From Nocardia africana NBRC 100379 (lineage in GTDB: Bacteria; Actinomycetota; Actinomycetes; Mycobacteriales; Mycobacteriaceae): 64,000 nt of DNA. The position numbers and the translations under genes are program-made. The stretch covers positions 62,001 through 126,000 of the forward strand of contig NZ_BDAV01000005.1 of NCBI RefSeq assembly GCF_001612635.1, read 5' to 3'. Positions 45,870-58,261 of this stretch are shown here, piece after piece; the first letter of the stretch is position 1; each line of letters opens with the position of its first letter. Below the pieces are notes generated by a model. It made no database searches, was not told where the DNA came from, and was given only the letters and a program-made list of their open reading frames with translations.

Positions 45870-46175
45870 CTATTCGGGAAGGCGCAGGTCCGGCTTCTCC
45901 AACTCCTCGATGTTCACGTCCTTGAACGTGATGACGCGGACGTGTTTGACGAAGCGGGCGGGCCGATACATATCCCAGACCCACGCATCCGACATCCGCA
46001 CCTCGAAATACACTTCACCGTCGGCGTTCTGCGGGCGCAACTCGACAGAATTGGCCAGATAGAAGCGGCGTTCGGTCTCGACGACGTACGAGAATTGACC
46101 GACGATGTCCTTGTACTCGCGATACAGCGAGAGTTCCATCTCGGTTTCGTACTTCTCGAGGTCCTCGGCGCTCAT
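45870..46175 (-). CDS. DUF2469 conserved mycobacterial-type protein
   Basis: A 101-residue protein, very strongly conserved across Mycobacteriales (MSAEDLEKYETEMELSLYRE opening; ADGEVYFEVRMSDAWVWDM; final KPDLRLPE). The length equals the mycobacterial homologue as I recall it. The ATG at 46175 was preferred to the upstream frame start (46223). It is in the yraN-DUF2469-rnhB neighbourhood. The function is unknown. Confidence 0.92.
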   Translation of the reverse strand: MSAEDLEKYETEMELSLYREYKDIVGQFSYVVETERRFYLANSVELRPQNADGEVYFEVRMSDAWVWDMYRPARFVKHVRVITFKDVNIEELEKPDLRLPE

Positions 46176-46241
46176 GCCTCGCTCCGCTCGCTCATCGGGT
46201 GGAATATCCTCCTCTATCGCCACGAACGCGTGTAGGTCACA

Positions 46242-47003
46242 TCATCCCGCATGGGCCGGATCGACAGCCACCCGCCCGGTCTCCCCGGCCTCGGTACCCC
46301 GGACGTTGCGCCACGACCGGCGGTGCTCGTCACTGGGCCCGAGCCGCTCCAGCGCCGCCAGATGCTCGGGCGTGTTGTAGCCCTTGTGCGCGGCGAATCC
46401 GTATCCGGGCAGGTCACGATCCATCTCGACCATGATTCGGTCGCGTGTGACCTTGGCGAGGATGCTGGCCGCGGCGATACAGGCCGCCGCCGCGTCGCCG
46501 CCGATCACCGGCAGCGACGGCACGCTGATACCCGGCACCCGGAAGCCGTCGGTGAGCACGTAGCCGGGCCGCACGTCCAAACCCGCTACCGCCCGGCGCA
46601 TGCCCTCGATATTGGCGACATGGATGCCGATCGCGTCGATCTCCCAGGCGGGAATCACCACGACCTTCCAGGCCAACGCGCGGCGCACGATCACCGGATA
46701 CAACTGCTCGCGCACGGCCTCGGTCAGCTTCTTCGAATCGTCCAGTCCCGCAAGGGAATCGTAGGCCTTCGGCGCGAGCAGACAGGCCGCGACCACGAGG
46801 GGACCGGCGCAGCATCCCCGCCCCGCCTCGTCGACACCCGCGACGGGCCCGAGGCCGCTGCGGATCAGTGCCGCTTCCAGCGTGCGCAGACCACCGGCCC
46901 GCCGCATCACCACTCGCGGCGGCCAATCTCCCGTGCGAACCACCGGCCGGATGATCTTGCCGCCCTTACCGTTGCGCGTCGTGCGTCGCGATGTCTCCGC
47001 CAC
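46242..47003 (-). CDS. rnhB: Ribonuclease HII
   Basis: A 253-residue RNase HII that removes ribonucleotides from DNA. The catalytic motif [19 protein letters not shown], then LDDSKKLTE, the DGF aspartate ([10 protein letters not shown]) and [14 protein letters not shown] are intact. A basic ~35-residue N-terminal extension precedes the fold. It lies between DUF2469 and lepB in the conserved order. Confidence 0.95.
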   Translation of the reverse strand: MAETSRRTTRNGKGGKIIRPVVRTGDWPPRVVMRRAGGLRTLEAALIRSGLGPVAGVDEAGRGCCAGPLVVAACLLAPKAYDSLAGLDDSKKLTEAVREQLYPVIVRRALAWKVVVIPAWEIDAIGIHVANIEGMRRAVAGLDVRPGYVLTDGFRVPGISVPSLPVIGGDAAAACIAAASILAKVTRDRIMVEMDRDLPGYGFAAHKGYNTPEHLAALERLGPSDEHRRSWRNVRGTEAGETGRVAVDPAHAG

Positions 47004-47054
47004 TGCACCTACCGTTCGACTATCCCGTGACTCGATTATCTCGCGCCGCGCGCC

Positions 47055-47891
47055 TCAGTTCGTCTGCGGATTCTGTGATCGGACCGGCCCGATCCGGCTC
47101 GGCGGCCAGATCTTGAACACCGCTTTACCGCGCACAGCGTCGACCGGCACGGTGCCGGAGTACTCGTCGTCGACATGGGCGCGCGAATCCGCGGATTCGT
47201 TGCGGTTGTCACCCATCACCCACAGATTGCCCTCGGGCACCTTGACCGGACCGAATTCCCGGCCGCGCGGGTCGATCGACAGCCCGCCGGCCACCTTGGT
47301 CGCATAGGGCAGCCCCGGCTGATAGGGGTAGATGTAGTGCGCATACGGCTCGTCGAGTGGTTTGCCGTCGACCATCACCCGGCCCTGCGCATCGCAGCAC
47401 TGCACGGTCTGGCCGCCGGTCGCGATCACCCGCTTGACCAGGTCGTTCTCATCCGGCGGCACCAGTCCGAAGAACGAGAAGAAGTTCTGCACGCCGCGCA
47501 CGACGACGTTGCTGGAGCGGTTGGAGTGGTAGGACTTGTTCCACGAGCCGCTCGGGCCGACGAACACCACGACGTCGCCCGGCTCGGGATGACCGAAGTC
47601 GTAGCTCAGCTTCTCGACGTAGATCCGGTCGCCCGTGCAGCCCGTGCAGCCGTGCAGAGTCGGTTCCATCGACTGCGACGGGATCACATACGGCCGGCCG
47701 ATGAAATTCACCACCAGCGCCGCGATGACGGCGGCGATGACGATCAGGATCGGCAGTTCTTGCCAGAAGGGCCGCTGCTTGCGCTTGCGCCTGCCGCGCC
47801 GGCTGCGCGATCCGGACTCGCCTCTGCGTTCGCCACCGGCACGTTTGTCATCGGCTCCGGGCACCGCCACCGACTCGCTTTCGTCTGCCAC
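47055..47891 (-). CDS. lepB: Signal peptidase I
   Basis: A 278-residue membrane protease that cleaves Sec/Tat signal peptides. One N-terminal membrane helix (~42-62) follows a basic region. The catalytic Ser lies in IPSQSMEPTLHG and the Lys in LVKRVIATGGQTV; GDNRNESADSR is the box E motif. The insertion carrying two cysteine pairs (GCTGCTGD and QCCDAQG) is typical of actinobacterial LepB. Confidence 0.96.
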   Translation of the reverse strand: MADESESVAVPGADDKRAGGERRGESGSRSRRGRRKRKQRPFWQELPILIVIAAVIAALVVNFIGRPYVIPSQSMEPTLHGCTGCTGDRIYVEKLSYDFGHPEPGDVVVFVGPSGSWNKSYHSNRSSNVVVRGVQNFFSFFGLVPPDENDLVKRVIATGGQTVQCCDAQGRVMVDGKPLDEPYAHYIYPYQPGLPYATKVAGGLSIDPRGREFGPVKVPEGNLWVMGDNRNESADSRAHVDDEYSGTVPVDAVRGKAVFKIWPPSRIGPVRSQNPQTN

Positions 47892-47980
47892 GCCGAACAG
47901 GTTATCCCGCAGCCATGTTCGTCGTCGCCCCGGCGCACCCTGCGCGCCGAGAAGGCGGGCATATCCCGGCCGCGAAAAGG

Positions 47981-48007
47981 AAAACCCCCGGTCGCGAGGA
48001 CCGGGGG
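47981..48007 (-). terminator. Rho-independent terminator downstream of rplS
   Basis: CCCCCGGTC (47985-47993) and GACCGGGGG (47999-48007) form a perfect 9-bp stem with a five-base loop. On the minus strand it is followed by TTTT and a further T-rich run. It lies 28 bases past the rplS stop and separates rplS from lepB. Confidence 0.9.
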
Positions 48008-48035
48008 CAGGCGTGAACGGGCAGAGCCCTGATGT

Positions 48036-48377
48036 TCAGCGCTTCTCCTTGATCTTGGCGGCCTTGCCGCGCAGATCGCGCAGGTAGTACAGCTTGGCCC
48101 GGCGGACGTCACCGCGGGTCACCACATCGATGTGGTCGATGTTGGGGCTGTGTACCGGGAAGGTGCGCTCGACACCCACGCCGAACGACACCTTGCGCAC
48201 GGTGAAGGTCTCGCGGATGCCGCCACCCTGGCGGCGGATGACCGCACCCTTGAAGACCTGGATGCGCTCCTTGTTACCTTCGATAACCTTCACGTGCACG
48301 TTCACCGTGTCACCCGGGCGGAAGTCCGGGATGTCGGTGCGCAGCGACTTTTCGTCGACGAAGTCGAGGGTGTTCAT
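48036..48377 (-). CDS. rplS: 50S ribosomal protein L19
   Basis: A 113-residue L19 with the canonical [40 protein letters not shown] and [18 protein letters not shown] segments. The ATG at 48377 follows AAAGGACGGAA; the frame is open to 48494. A terminator follows, so it is a monocistronic or terminal gene. Confidence 0.97.
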   Translation of the reverse strand: MNTLDFVDEKSLRTDIPDFRPGDTVNVHVKVIEGNKERIQVFKGAVIRRQGGGIRETFTVRKVSFGVGVERTFPVHSPNIDHIDVVTRGDVRRAKLYYLRDLRGKAAKIKEKR

Positions 48378-48553
48378 TTCCGTCCTTTGGAAGTTCGCGT
48401 GAACAGAGGAACCTGGCGGCAACTGCTCGGCCGGTTCGTGCTCCGGATAGTGGGCGGTGCGCCGGGTCGAATGCGCCCAGAGCAACCTGAGCATTGTGCC
48501 AGATCAGGCCGCTGCGGGAAAAATCGCCCCCGGGTTCCGCGCCGTCCCGGCCG

Positions 48554-49519
48554 TCAATGTCCGGAGTGCTGCGGGTGGAACGCCGTCAGGTCGTCGTCAG
48601 CATCGGCCGGTCGCGGCGTATCCGCGGGTGGCGGCGCGTCCGCGGGACCCGGGTGGTGCGGTCCCTCGTGCATGGATGCCCGCATCGCTCTGGTCCGCAG
48701 GTGGGCGGGCGGAGCGGGGACCACGGTACGCGCCAATTCTTCCTCGGCCGCACTGCGCACATGCTCGACATCGGGTTTGCCGGCGACCAGATCCTGCACG
48801 AAGATCTTGGCCCGGATCACCGGCCGCCGGTAGCGGCGTTCGCGTACGACCGCCCGGTACATCAGGCGGCGGCGTTCGCCGTAGCGCCAGCGCGCCCACG
48901 GCGCACCCGGCCGGCTCAGCCGCAGTGCGCCCACGACCAGCAACGGCAGGAAGAACATGCCGAACAATCCGGTCCAGATCTTGCCCTTGGCGATGACGAT
49001 CGCGGCCAGCACCAGATTCACCAGGGCGAAGATGCCGAGGAAACTGCGTCCCGCGACGCTGCTGTCGTGCCGGATGTCGTTGACGTCGAGCAGCCACAGC
49101 GGGTGGAAGCCGAGCAACAGCAACCCGGTGACCGCTACCGCGACGAACACCGCATCGACCGAGGTGCGCCCCTGTTCCTCCCAGTACACATCGCGCAGGT
49201 AGTAGATCAGCGCGAATTCGTCGAGCACCAGGGCCGCACCGACCCCGAACGTCGAGGCGAGCGCGGAGATGGTGCCGACTCCGCTGTTGTAGGTCGCGAC
49301 CAAGCCCAGTCCCGACGCCAGCACCAGCACCACTCCGAACACCATGTGGTGAATATGCACGTTGCCGGCGCGCAGGTTGCCGGGCCACCAGCGCACCTGT
49401 TTGCGAATCATCCGCACGCTGAGCCGGATCAGCAGGAATCCGACGATGAAGCCGAGCAGGAAGCACAGCAACGGCAGGCGTCCCTCCGCGAGGATCGCGT
49501 CGTCGAACCAGCGCCGCAC
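48554..49519 (-). CDS. Conserved integral membrane protein of unknown function
   Basis: A 321-residue protein with about six hydrophobic helices in the first ~220 residues, then a basic and Pro/Ala/Asp-rich cytoplasmic tail of ~90. Recognisable conserved features are the histidine cluster NVHIHHMVFG in the second segment and VLDEFALIYYLRDVYWEEQG; the histidines and acidic residues look catalytic or metal-binding. I do not recognise the family by function. It sits between rplS and tex, where the mycobacterial order has other genes. Confidence 0.7.
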   Translation of the reverse strand: MRRWFDDAILAEGRLPLLCFLLGFIVGFLLIRLSVRMIRKQVRWWPGNLRAGNVHIHHMVFGVVLVLASGLGLVATYNSGVGTISALASTFGVGAALVLDEFALIYYLRDVYWEEQGRTSVDAVFVAVAVTGLLLLGFHPLWLLDVNDIRHDSSVAGRSFLGIFALVNLVLAAIVIAKGKIWTGLFGMFFLPLLVVGALRLSRPGAPWARWRYGERRRLMYRAVVRERRYRRPVIRAKIFVQDLVAGKPDVEHVRSAAEEELARTVVPAPPAHLRTRAMRASMHEGPHHPGPADAPPPADTPRPADADDDLTAFHPQHSGH

Positions 49520-49661
49520 AGCCGTCGTCCCCTCACTCGGAACCGCGGTCGGGGTAGTGATGCCCCGCGAGGCCGATCACCGAGACCGGACCCCGCGACT
49601 CCATTGTCCCGTACCCGGCCGCCGCGGTCGGGCCGAACCCGAATGCGGCGGCCGCCGAGAC

Positions 49662-52127
<2,466 letters not shown>

Positions 52128-52382
52128 TACCGTCGGCCGCCGACAGCAGACCAGGTGGAGCGCCCGGTGCGCACGCAGCCGCACCCGCTGTCGGCGCATC
52201 GCGGCCGGGAATAACCGAAAACCGCCTGGCCACAGGCTCGCCGAACTCGTGAATGCGATCGAACTCGGCAATCTCGGCGAGCGCACATCCGCACCCCCTC
52301 GTGGGCGCGTCGGGCACGCGATACCGGCGACAGGGCGAATGCCACGCCGGCCGGGTGAAGTCCTGCAGCGCAGGGTGTTCGG

Positions 52383-53108
52383 CTACTCCGGCGGCAGCAG
52401 ATCCGGGCGGCGCTCCCGGGTGCGCCGCATCGACTGCTCTCGGCGCCACGCGTCGATGCGCGCGTGATTGCCCGACAGCAGAATCTCGGGCACATCGAGT
52501 CCGCGCCAGCTCACCGGCCGGGTGTAGCTGGGGCCTTCCAGCAGCCCGTCGGAGAACGAATCCTGTTGATGGGAGGCCTGATTGCCCAGGACGCCGGGGA
52601 TCAGGCGCACCACCGCCTCGGCCATCACCAGCACGGCGGCCTCCCCGCCGATCAGGACGTAATCGCCGATGCTGACCTCTTCCACCCGTACCCGGCGGGC
52701 GGCGTCGTCGAAGACGCGCTGATCGATCCCCTCGTAGCGGCCGCAGGCGAAGACCAGATGCGATTCGGTGGACCAGCGCTGGGCGGTTTCCTGGGTGAAC
52801 GGCACTCCGGCCGGCGTCGGCACGACGAGCAATGCGTCGTCCGGGCACACCTCATCGAGCGCATCGCCCCAGACGGCGGGTTTCATGACCATGCCCGGCC
52901 CGCCCCCGTAGGGAGCGTCGTCGACCGACTGATGCACGTCGTGGGTCCAGCGCCGCAGATTGTACACGCCGAGTTGAACTATGCCCTTCTCGATCGCCTT
53001 GCCCAGCAACGCGGTCCGTAGCGGCTCGAGATATTCGGGGAAGATGGTGACGACGTCGATGCGCAGAGCTGACGAGCGCTGCGCGGGCTCGTCGGCTCCG
53101 ATGCCCAT
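52383..53108 (-). CDS. trmD: tRNA (guanine-N1)-methyltransferase TrmD
   Basis: A 241-residue SPOUT methyltransferase making m1G37 in tRNA. The family motifs [42 protein letters not shown] and the trefoil-knot [20 protein letters not shown] are present. The ATG 53108 follows GAGGAG with five-base spacing and overlaps the rimM stop region; a GTG three bases earlier is an alternative. Confidence 0.96.
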   Translation of the reverse strand: MGIGADEPAQRSSALRIDVVTIFPEYLEPLRTALLGKAIEKGIVQLGVYNLRRWTHDVHQSVDDAPYGGGPGMVMKPAVWGDALDEVCPDDALLVVPTPAGVPFTQETAQRWSTESHLVFACGRYEGIDQRVFDDAARRVRVEEVSIGDYVLIGGEAAVLVMAEAVVRLIPGVLGNQASHQQDSFSDGLLEGPSYTRPVSWRGLDVPEILLSGNHARIDAWRREQSMRRTRERRPDLLPPE

Positions 53109-53110
53109 CA

Positions 53111-53650
53111 CTACTCCTCGTCCAGCAGACCTTCGGGTGGGTCGATCACGATCAGGCCCTCGGCGATCGACACGGTCGGCACGATCGCGGTCACGAAGGG
53201 CACCAGAATCTCACGACCGGCACGCCCGCCGGCGCCCGCGCCGGCCCGGATGGACAGCAATTCGCCTGCGGCCGAATGCAATACCTCGGTCACGGTGCCG
53301 ATCTCGGTCCCGTCCGCGAGCCGCACGCTCAAACCTTCGAGTTCGTGATCGTAGAACTCGTCGGGGTCCTCCGACGGCGGAAGGTCGGCCGTATCGACGA
53401 GAAAGAGGGTGCCGCGCAACGCATCCGCGGCGGTACGGTCGCCGACACCCTCGAGACGAACGAGAAGCCGGCCCGAATGCTCTCGGGCCGACTCCACCGT
53501 GAAAATGTCCACCGCCTCGCTTCTCGGCGCCCGGCCACGCAGGCGGGCGCCGGGAGCGAAGCGGAGTTCGGGTTCGTCGGTACGTACCTCGACCACGAGT
53601 TCGCCACGCACACCGTGCGATTTGGCGACCCGCCCGACTACCAGTTCCAT
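53111..53650 (-). CDS. rimM: 16S rRNA processing/maturation factor RimM
   Basis: A 179-residue 30S assembly factor that binds S19. The N-terminal [19 protein letters not shown] and C-terminal PRC-barrel segment ([18 protein letters not shown]) are typical; a Gly/Ala-rich loop ([10 protein letters not shown]) is inserted before the last strand. Its start adjoins the KH gene end, and its stop touches trmD: one operon, rpsP-KH-rimM-trmD. Confidence 0.95.
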   Translation of the reverse strand: MELVVGRVAKSHGVRGELVVEVRTDEPELRFAPGARLRGRAPRSEAVDIFTVESAREHSGRLLVRLEGVGDRTAADALRGTLFLVDTADLPPSEDPDEFYDHELEGLSVRLADGTEIGTVTEVLHSAAGELLSIRAGAGAGGRAGREILVPFVTAIVPTVSIAEGLIVIDPPEGLLDEE

Positions 53651-53893
53651 CTACTGATCGGTATCGACCACGTCGACCCGGATACCCCGGCCACCGATAC
53701 CGGCGACCAGGGTGCGCAGCGCGGTCGCGGTACGACCGCCGCGGCCGATCACCTTGCCCAGATCGTCGGGGTGGACGTGGACCTCGACGGTGCGTCCCCG
53801 CCGGCTGGTGATCAGATCGACGCGCACGTCGTCCGGATTGGCGACGATGCCGCGCACCAGGTGCTCGACGGCATCGGCGACGACCGCACTCAT
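53651..53893 (-). CDS. KH-domain RNA-binding protein (KhpA/UPF0109)
   Basis: An 80-residue single-KH protein. The GxxG loop is IGRGGRTATALRTLV. Proteins of this family (KhpA) bind RNA broadly. The gene lies between rpsP and rimM and its stop is directly followed by the rimM ATG. Confidence 0.94.
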   Translation of the reverse strand: MSAVVADAVEHLVRGIVANPDDVRVDLITSRRGRTVEVHVHPDDLGKVIGRGGRTATALRTLVAGIGGRGIRVDVVDTDQ

Positions 53894-53974
53894 GCCTCCA
53901 CCTCGCTGGCGCTCGGTTCCGGCATGACTGCGGTGGCAGCTGTGCCGTCGGTTCGCTCGCTGCGCTCGCTCACG

Positions 53975-54415
53975 TTACTCGGCAGCCTCGGTCGCGGCCT
54001 CGGCCTCACCCTCGCCCTCGGCGGCCTTGGACTTCTTCTTCTTGGGGGTGACGGCCTCGGCGACCGGCTCGCTGTCGGCGGCGGCCAGGGCGGCGTTGAA
54101 CAGGTCCAGCTTGCTCGGCTTGGCGGCCTTGACCTTCAGGGTGCCCTCGGCGCCCGGCAGGCCCTTGAACTTCTGCCAGTCGCCGGTGATCTCCAGCAGA
54201 CGCTTGACCGGCTCGGTCGGCTGCGCGCCGACTCCCAGCCAGTACTGCACGCGCTCGGAGTCGACCTCGATCAGCGAGGGCTCTTCCTTCGGGTGGTACT
54301 TGCCGACGTTCTCGATGGCGCGGCCGTCGCGGCGGGTGCGGGCATCGGCGACGACGATGCGGTACTGGGGGTTGCGGATCTTGCCCAGACGGGTCAGCTT
54401 GATCTTGACAGCCAT
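53975..54415 (-). CDS. rpsP: 30S ribosomal protein S16
   Basis: A 146-residue S16. The core ([39 protein letters not shown]) is standard; the C-terminal ~60 residues are a Lys-rich then Glu/Ala-rich extension usual in actinobacteria. The ATG 54415 fits the family; the frame is open to 54562. First gene of the rpsP-KH-rimM-trmD operon. Confidence 0.97.
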   Translation of the reverse strand: MAVKIKLTRLGKIRNPQYRIVVADARTRRDGRAIENVGKYHPKEEPSLIEVDSERVQYWLGVGAQPTEPVKRLLEITGDWQKFKGLPGAEGTLKVKAAKPSKLDLFNAALAAADSEPVAEAVTPKKKKSKAAEGEGEAEAATEAAE

Positions 54416-54771
54416 GGCTGTATCAATGCCTTTCGATGGCGGCCGCCCGAGGGCAGCCTGAGTGGTCACGGCGCAATTCAGCAGCCCGCACGGGGGTGCG
54501 GACCCGGTTTTGCGTTGAGTGTGTGACCGCCGCGCGGTACGTAACCGGAGACGGGCTGACACTGTCCCCGAATACGGAACCGCGAGCGGGTCGCGGTCTT
54601 CGACGAGGACGGTCGTTCATTGTGCCAGACGCGCCCGCACCCGGAGAAATCGCCCCGGACCCGGCGGGCCGGGCCGCCGCGCGCACGGGGCTCGAGCGGC
54701 CGGGCCGGCCGCGGACCGCGGCCATGGCTGGTGAACAGCGCGTTTGCCGGGCCCATCGCCGCCCTGACGAC
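54416..54771. other. 356-base rpsP upstream region
   Basis: The stretch lies between the amidohydrolase stop and the rpsP start on the same strand and should carry the rpsP promoter. GGCCGCGG-A-CCGCGGCC (54707-54723), an 8-bp near-palindrome, sits ~50 bases past the amidohydrolase stop but lacks a T-run, so it is not a clear terminator. No gene is evident. Confidence 0.4.
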
Positions 54772-55872
54772 CTACCTGTGTCCAGTGACCGGGTCGCGCC
54801 TCGGGTAGACCCGCCCGCGCAATACGACGAAGGCGGGTGCGTCGAGCGCCGCACGGCTCCCCCTGGGATCGGTGCGGTAGACGACGAAATCGGCTGGTGC
54901 GCCGTCCTCGATTCCCGGTCGGCCGAGCCACTCGCGCGCCCGCCACGATGCCGCGGCCAGCGCCTCGTGGCGCGAGAGCCCCGCCCCGGCCAGCGCGTCG
55001 ATCTCGTCGGCGATGCGGCCGTGCCGGATCGAACCGCCGGCGTCGGTGCCGGTGTAGATCGGCACCCCCGCCGCGTGGGCGTCGGCGACGGTGTGGCGGA
55101 CCCGGCGGTGCAGATCGCGCATATGGGCGGCGTAGACCGGGAATTTGGTCGCACTGTCGGCGATATCGGGGAAGGTGTCGATATTCACCAGGGTGGGCAC
55201 CAGCGCGGTGCCGTGTTCGGCCATCATCTCGATGGTGTCGGCGGTGAGTCCGGTGCCGTGCTCGAGACAGTCGATTCCGGCGTTGATGAGGCCGGGCAGC
55301 GCGTCTTCGCCGAAGACGTGCGCGGTGACGCGGGCGCCCTCCCGGTGCGCGGCGTCGATGGCCTCCTTCAGGATCGCGTCGCTCCACAGCGGCCGCAGAT
55401 CACCGGCGGAGCGATCGATCCAGTCACCGACGATCTTGACCCAGCCGTCGCCGAAACGAGCCTGCTCGGCGACGATATCGGGCAGGTCGCGCTCGTCGTC
55501 CAGTTCGATGCCCAGTTCGCGGATATACCGCTTGGGCCGGGCGATGTGGCGACCGGCCCGGATGATCTTCGGCAGTTCGTGGTGGTCGTCGATGAAGCGG
55601 GTGTCGATGGGCGATCCGGCATCGCGCAGCAGCAGGGCCCCCGTATCGCGTTCCACCTCGGCCTGCGCGATCGCGCCCTCCCGATCCTCGTGCCCGCCGC
55701 CGTAACGAATGCCGACATGGCAGTGGGCATCGACCAGCCCGGGCACGATCCACCCTGTGTCACACAGGGTTTCGGCGTCGAGCACCGGCTCGTACGAGAT
55801 CACCCCGTCGCGAACCCACAGATCGCGCACCTCGTCGTCGGGAAGAACCACCCCGCGCAGATGCATCCGCAT
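54772..55872 (-). CDS. Metal-dependent amidohydrolase
   Basis: A 366-residue amidohydrolase-superfamily protein. The metal-binding HxH is in VDAHCHVGIRYGGG, a possible carboxylated-Lys/His region in WVKIVGDWIDRS and VTAHVFG, HGTGL and the final Asp in IYTGTDAGGSI. N-terminal (1-45) and C-terminal (~330-366) strands form the usual beta-sandwich. In mycobacteria a similar gene also precedes ffh. The substrate is unknown. Confidence 0.9.
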   Translation of the reverse strand: MRMHLRGVVLPDDEVRDLWVRDGVISYEPVLDAETLCDTGWIVPGLVDAHCHVGIRYGGGHEDREGAIAQAEVERDTGALLLRDAGSPIDTRFIDDHHELPKIIRAGRHIARPKRYIRELGIELDDERDLPDIVAEQARFGDGWVKIVGDWIDRSAGDLRPLWSDAILKEAIDAAHREGARVTAHVFGEDALPGLINAGIDCLEHGTGLTADTIEMMAEHGTALVPTLVNIDTFPDIADSATKFPVYAAHMRDLHRRVRHTVADAHAAGVPIYTGTDAGGSIRHGRIADEIDALAGAGLSRHEALAAASWRAREWLGRPGIEDGAPADFVVYRTDPRGSRAALDAPAFVVLRGRVYPRRDPVTGHR

Positions 55873-55970
55873 ACCGCCTCCTGACCACGTCGCGAACCCG
55901 GTCTCGCCGTCGATGCCAACCTACCGCCGCCCCTCCGCGGTATCGGTTCCGGCACTACACCCCGGATACC

Positions 55971-56006
55971 CGAAACGGGCGGCGCCTTGCGACGCCGCCC
56001 GTTTCG
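55971..56006 (-). terminator. Strong hairpin terminator downstream of ffh
   Basis: CGAAACGGGCGGCG (55971-55984) and CGCCGCCCGTTTCG (55993-56006) form a perfect 14-bp stem with an eight-base loop, six bases past the ffh stop. The T-run is weak (TTTCGG), so it may be an atypical actinobacterial terminator. Confidence 0.75.
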
Positions 56007-56011
56007 GATGT

Positions 56012-57595
56012 TCAGTTCTTGGGGAACTTCAACTTGCTCAGATCGAATCCCTCCAGGCCCGGCGGCAACTCGTCCAGCCCCGCGGGCATATTCGACAGAT
56101 CCGGCATCCCCGCGGCGGGCATCCCCGGCATTCCGCCCGGCATACCCGGCATCCCCGGGAACCCTCCGCGCATACCCTTCGGCGGGGTCGGACCGCGTCC
56201 GCCCTTCTTGCCCTTCTTACCCTTCTTACCCTTGGCGTTGCGGCGCGCTCCCGGCAGACCCATCTGCCGGCCCATCGCGGCCATCATCTTGCGGGCCTCG
56301 AAGAAGCGGTCGACCAGTTGGTTCACATCGGAGACGGTGACGCCGGAACCGTTGGCGATGCGCAGGCGGCGCGAGGCGTTGATGATCTTGGGGTTGGCGC
56401 GCTCGGCGGGGGTCATACCGCGGATGATGGCCTGCACCCGGTCGAGTTGTTTGTCGTCGACCTGGGCCAGTACATCCTTCATCTGACCGGCGCCCGGCAG
56501 CATGCCGAGCAGGTTGCCGATCGGGCCCATCTTGCGGATGGCGAGCATCTGGTCGAGGAAATCCTCGAGGGTGAGTTCGCCGGAGCCGATCTTGCGGGCG
56601 GCCTCCTCGGCCTGCTGCTGGTCGTAGACCTGTTCGGCCTGTTCGATCAGGGTGAGCAGATCGCCCATGCCGAGGATGCGGCTCGACATGCGGTCGGGGT
56701 GGAAGACGTCGAAGTCCTCGAGCTTCTCACCGGTGGAGGCGAACAGGATCGGGGCGCCGGTGACCTCACGAACCGACAGCGCGGCGCCACCGCGGGCGTC
56801 ACCGTCGAGCTTGGTGAGCACGACACCGGTGAAACCGACACCGTCGCGGAAGGCCTCGGCGGTGCTGACCGCGTCCTGGCCGATCATGGCGTCGAGGACG
56901 AACAGCGTCTCGTCCGGGTGCACCGCGTCGCGGATGCCGGCGGCCTGGCGCATCAGCTCCTCGTCGATACCGAGGCGGCCCGCGGTGTCGACGATGACGA
57001 TGTCGTAGTGCTTCTGCTCGGCTTCCTCGACACCGGCCTCGGCGACGCGGATCGGGTCGGCGGCGGTGACGCCCAGGGCGTTGTCGCCGCCGCCGATCGA
57101 CGTGCCGGGATGCGGGGCGAACACCGGCACGCCGGCTCGCTCGCCGACCACCTGCAGCTGGGTGACGGCGCCCGGGCGCTGCAGGTCACATGCCACCAGC
57201 AGCGGCGTATGCCCTTGGCCCTTCAGCCATTTCGCGAGCTTGCCCGCGAGTGTGGTCTTACCGGCACCCTGCAGACCGGCGAGCATGACGACCGTGGGCG
57301 GGTTCTTCGCGAACTGCAGGCGCCGGGTCTCGCCACCGAGGATGCCGATCAGTTCCTCGTTGACGATCTTCACGACCTGCTGCGCGGGATTCAGCGCCGC
57401 CGATACCTCGGCGCCCTTGGCGCGTTCCTTGACGCGGGCGATGAACTGCCGCACGACCGGCAGCGCCACGTCGGCCTCGAGCAGGGCCAGCCGGATCTCG
57501 CGCGCGGTCGCGTCGATATCGGCCGGCGACAGACGCCCCTTGCCACGCAGATCCTTCAGGGCACCGGTCAACCGGTCGGAAAGGGATTCGAACAC
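56012..57595 (-). CDS. ffh: Signal recognition particle GTPase Ffh
   Basis: A 527-residue SRP54. The N domain starts MFESLSDRLTGALKDLRGKG; the G domain carries P-loop GLQGAGKTT (107-115), DTAGR and TKLDGDARGG; the M domain begins ~300 and includes the SRP-RNA-binding region SGVTVSDVNQLVDRFFEA. The C-terminus is Gly/Met/Pro-rich (GMPGMPGG-type repeats), a hydrophobic signal-peptide-binding tail seen in actinobacterial Ffh. Confidence 0.97.
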   Translation of the reverse strand: MFESLSDRLTGALKDLRGKGRLSPADIDATAREIRLALLEADVALPVVRQFIARVKERAKGAEVSAALNPAQQVVKIVNEELIGILGGETRRLQFAKNPPTVVMLAGLQGAGKTTLAGKLAKWLKGQGHTPLLVACDLQRPGAVTQLQVVGERAGVPVFAPHPGTSIGGGDNALGVTAADPIRVAEAGVEEAEQKHYDIVIVDTAGRLGIDEELMRQAAGIRDAVHPDETLFVLDAMIGQDAVSTAEAFRDGVGFTGVVLTKLDGDARGGAALSVREVTGAPILFASTGEKLEDFDVFHPDRMSSRILGMGDLLTLIEQAEQVYDQQQAEEAARKIGSGELTLEDFLDQMLAIRKMGPIGNLLGMLPGAGQMKDVLAQVDDKQLDRVQAIIRGMTPAERANPKIINASRRLRIANGSGVTVSDVNQLVDRFFEARKMMAAMGRQMGLPGARRNAKGKKGKKGKKGGRGPTPPKGMRGGFPGMPGMPGGMPGMPAAGMPDLSNMPAGLDELPPGLEGFDLSKLKFPKN

Positions 57596-57729
57596 CGATC
57601 GCGCTCCTGGTCTCGTCGAGGGACGTCACTCGGGTTACCAGGGTACGGGCAACTCCGCGATCGGTGGATTCGCCCTAGTCGAAGCCCTGTCACACGGGCC
57701 CGTCGCCGGACCCGTCACCGGGGCTGCGG

Positions 57730-58041
57730 TCAGGACAGCGCGCTGTGCCGCGGCCGCGGGGCCCGGCTGAAGTCGTGCTGTTCGTAGGCCACCAGATAGA
57801 CCGCCTCGCGGCCGGTCAGCCCCAGTGGCAGTGCCATGGCGTCCAGGGTCGCCCAGTCGGAGTCACCTGGGGTGCCGTCGACGAGCGCGCCGGCCAGTTT
57901 CATAGCCGCCACCGCCTGACCGCCGGTCAGCGTCCGGCCCGGAAGCCAGGACACCACCCAGTGGTCGCCGCCGACACAGCGAGCGATGTGGTGGGTCGAA
58001 TCGCTGGTGATCATGGATGAGGACACGACTTCGTTTGCCAT
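57730..58041 (-). CDS. Hypothetical small protein
   Basis: A 103-residue protein without recognisable domains. Visible features are an N-terminal MANEVVSSSMITSDSTHHIARCVGG, a conserved-looking VVSWLPGRTLTGGQAVAAM and a C-terminal RAPRPRHS tail. The composition is soluble with mixed polarity. It lies between glnD and ffh on the same strand. The upstream region (58042-58257) contains a duplicated 12-mer and an iron-box-like sequence at its far end. Confidence 0.6.
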   Translation of the reverse strand: MANEVVSSSMITSDSTHHIARCVGGDHWVVSWLPGRTLTGGQAVAAMKLAGALVDGTPGDSDWATLDAMALPLGLTGREAVYLVAYEQHDFSRAPRPRHSALS

Positions 58042-58075
58042 CGACCTGCTCCCCTCAACGCACCCAACTCGCCGG

Positions 58076-58099
58076 ACAGGTACAGCAACAGGTACAGCA
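58076..58099. repeat. 12-bp tandem duplication ACAGGTACAGCA
   Basis: Two perfect direct copies, followed by a partial third. It lies ~35 bases upstream of the hypothetical gene's start codon on the minus strand, within its leader or promoter. Confidence 0.8.
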
Positions 58100-58242
58100 A
58101 CAGCTCGAACAGCTTGCGATCACGATCAACTTCACGATCTACACCGATCGTAGAGTGGCAGACATCACATCCAGCAGAGGTTGCCGCAACGATCTGGTTA
58201 CCGCATTACGGACCAATCGACCAGGTTGTCCCGATAACCGGC

Positions 58243-58261
58243 AGGAGGTTGGTAAACCTAA
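58243..58261. promoter_or_regulatory. IdeR/DtxR-like sequence at the 3' end of glnD
   Basis: On the minus strand TTAGGTTTACCAACCTCCT matches about 14 of 19 positions of the recalled iron-box consensus. It overlaps the glnD stop codon and is ~200 bases upstream of the hypothetical gene. The position is unusual for an operator, so the match could be chance. Confidence 0.25.

Noticed and set aside
54707..54723. Terminator of the amidohydrolase gene
   Set aside because: The GGCCGCGG/CCGCGGCC palindrome has a one-base centre and no T-run, so it cannot form a proper terminator hairpin.
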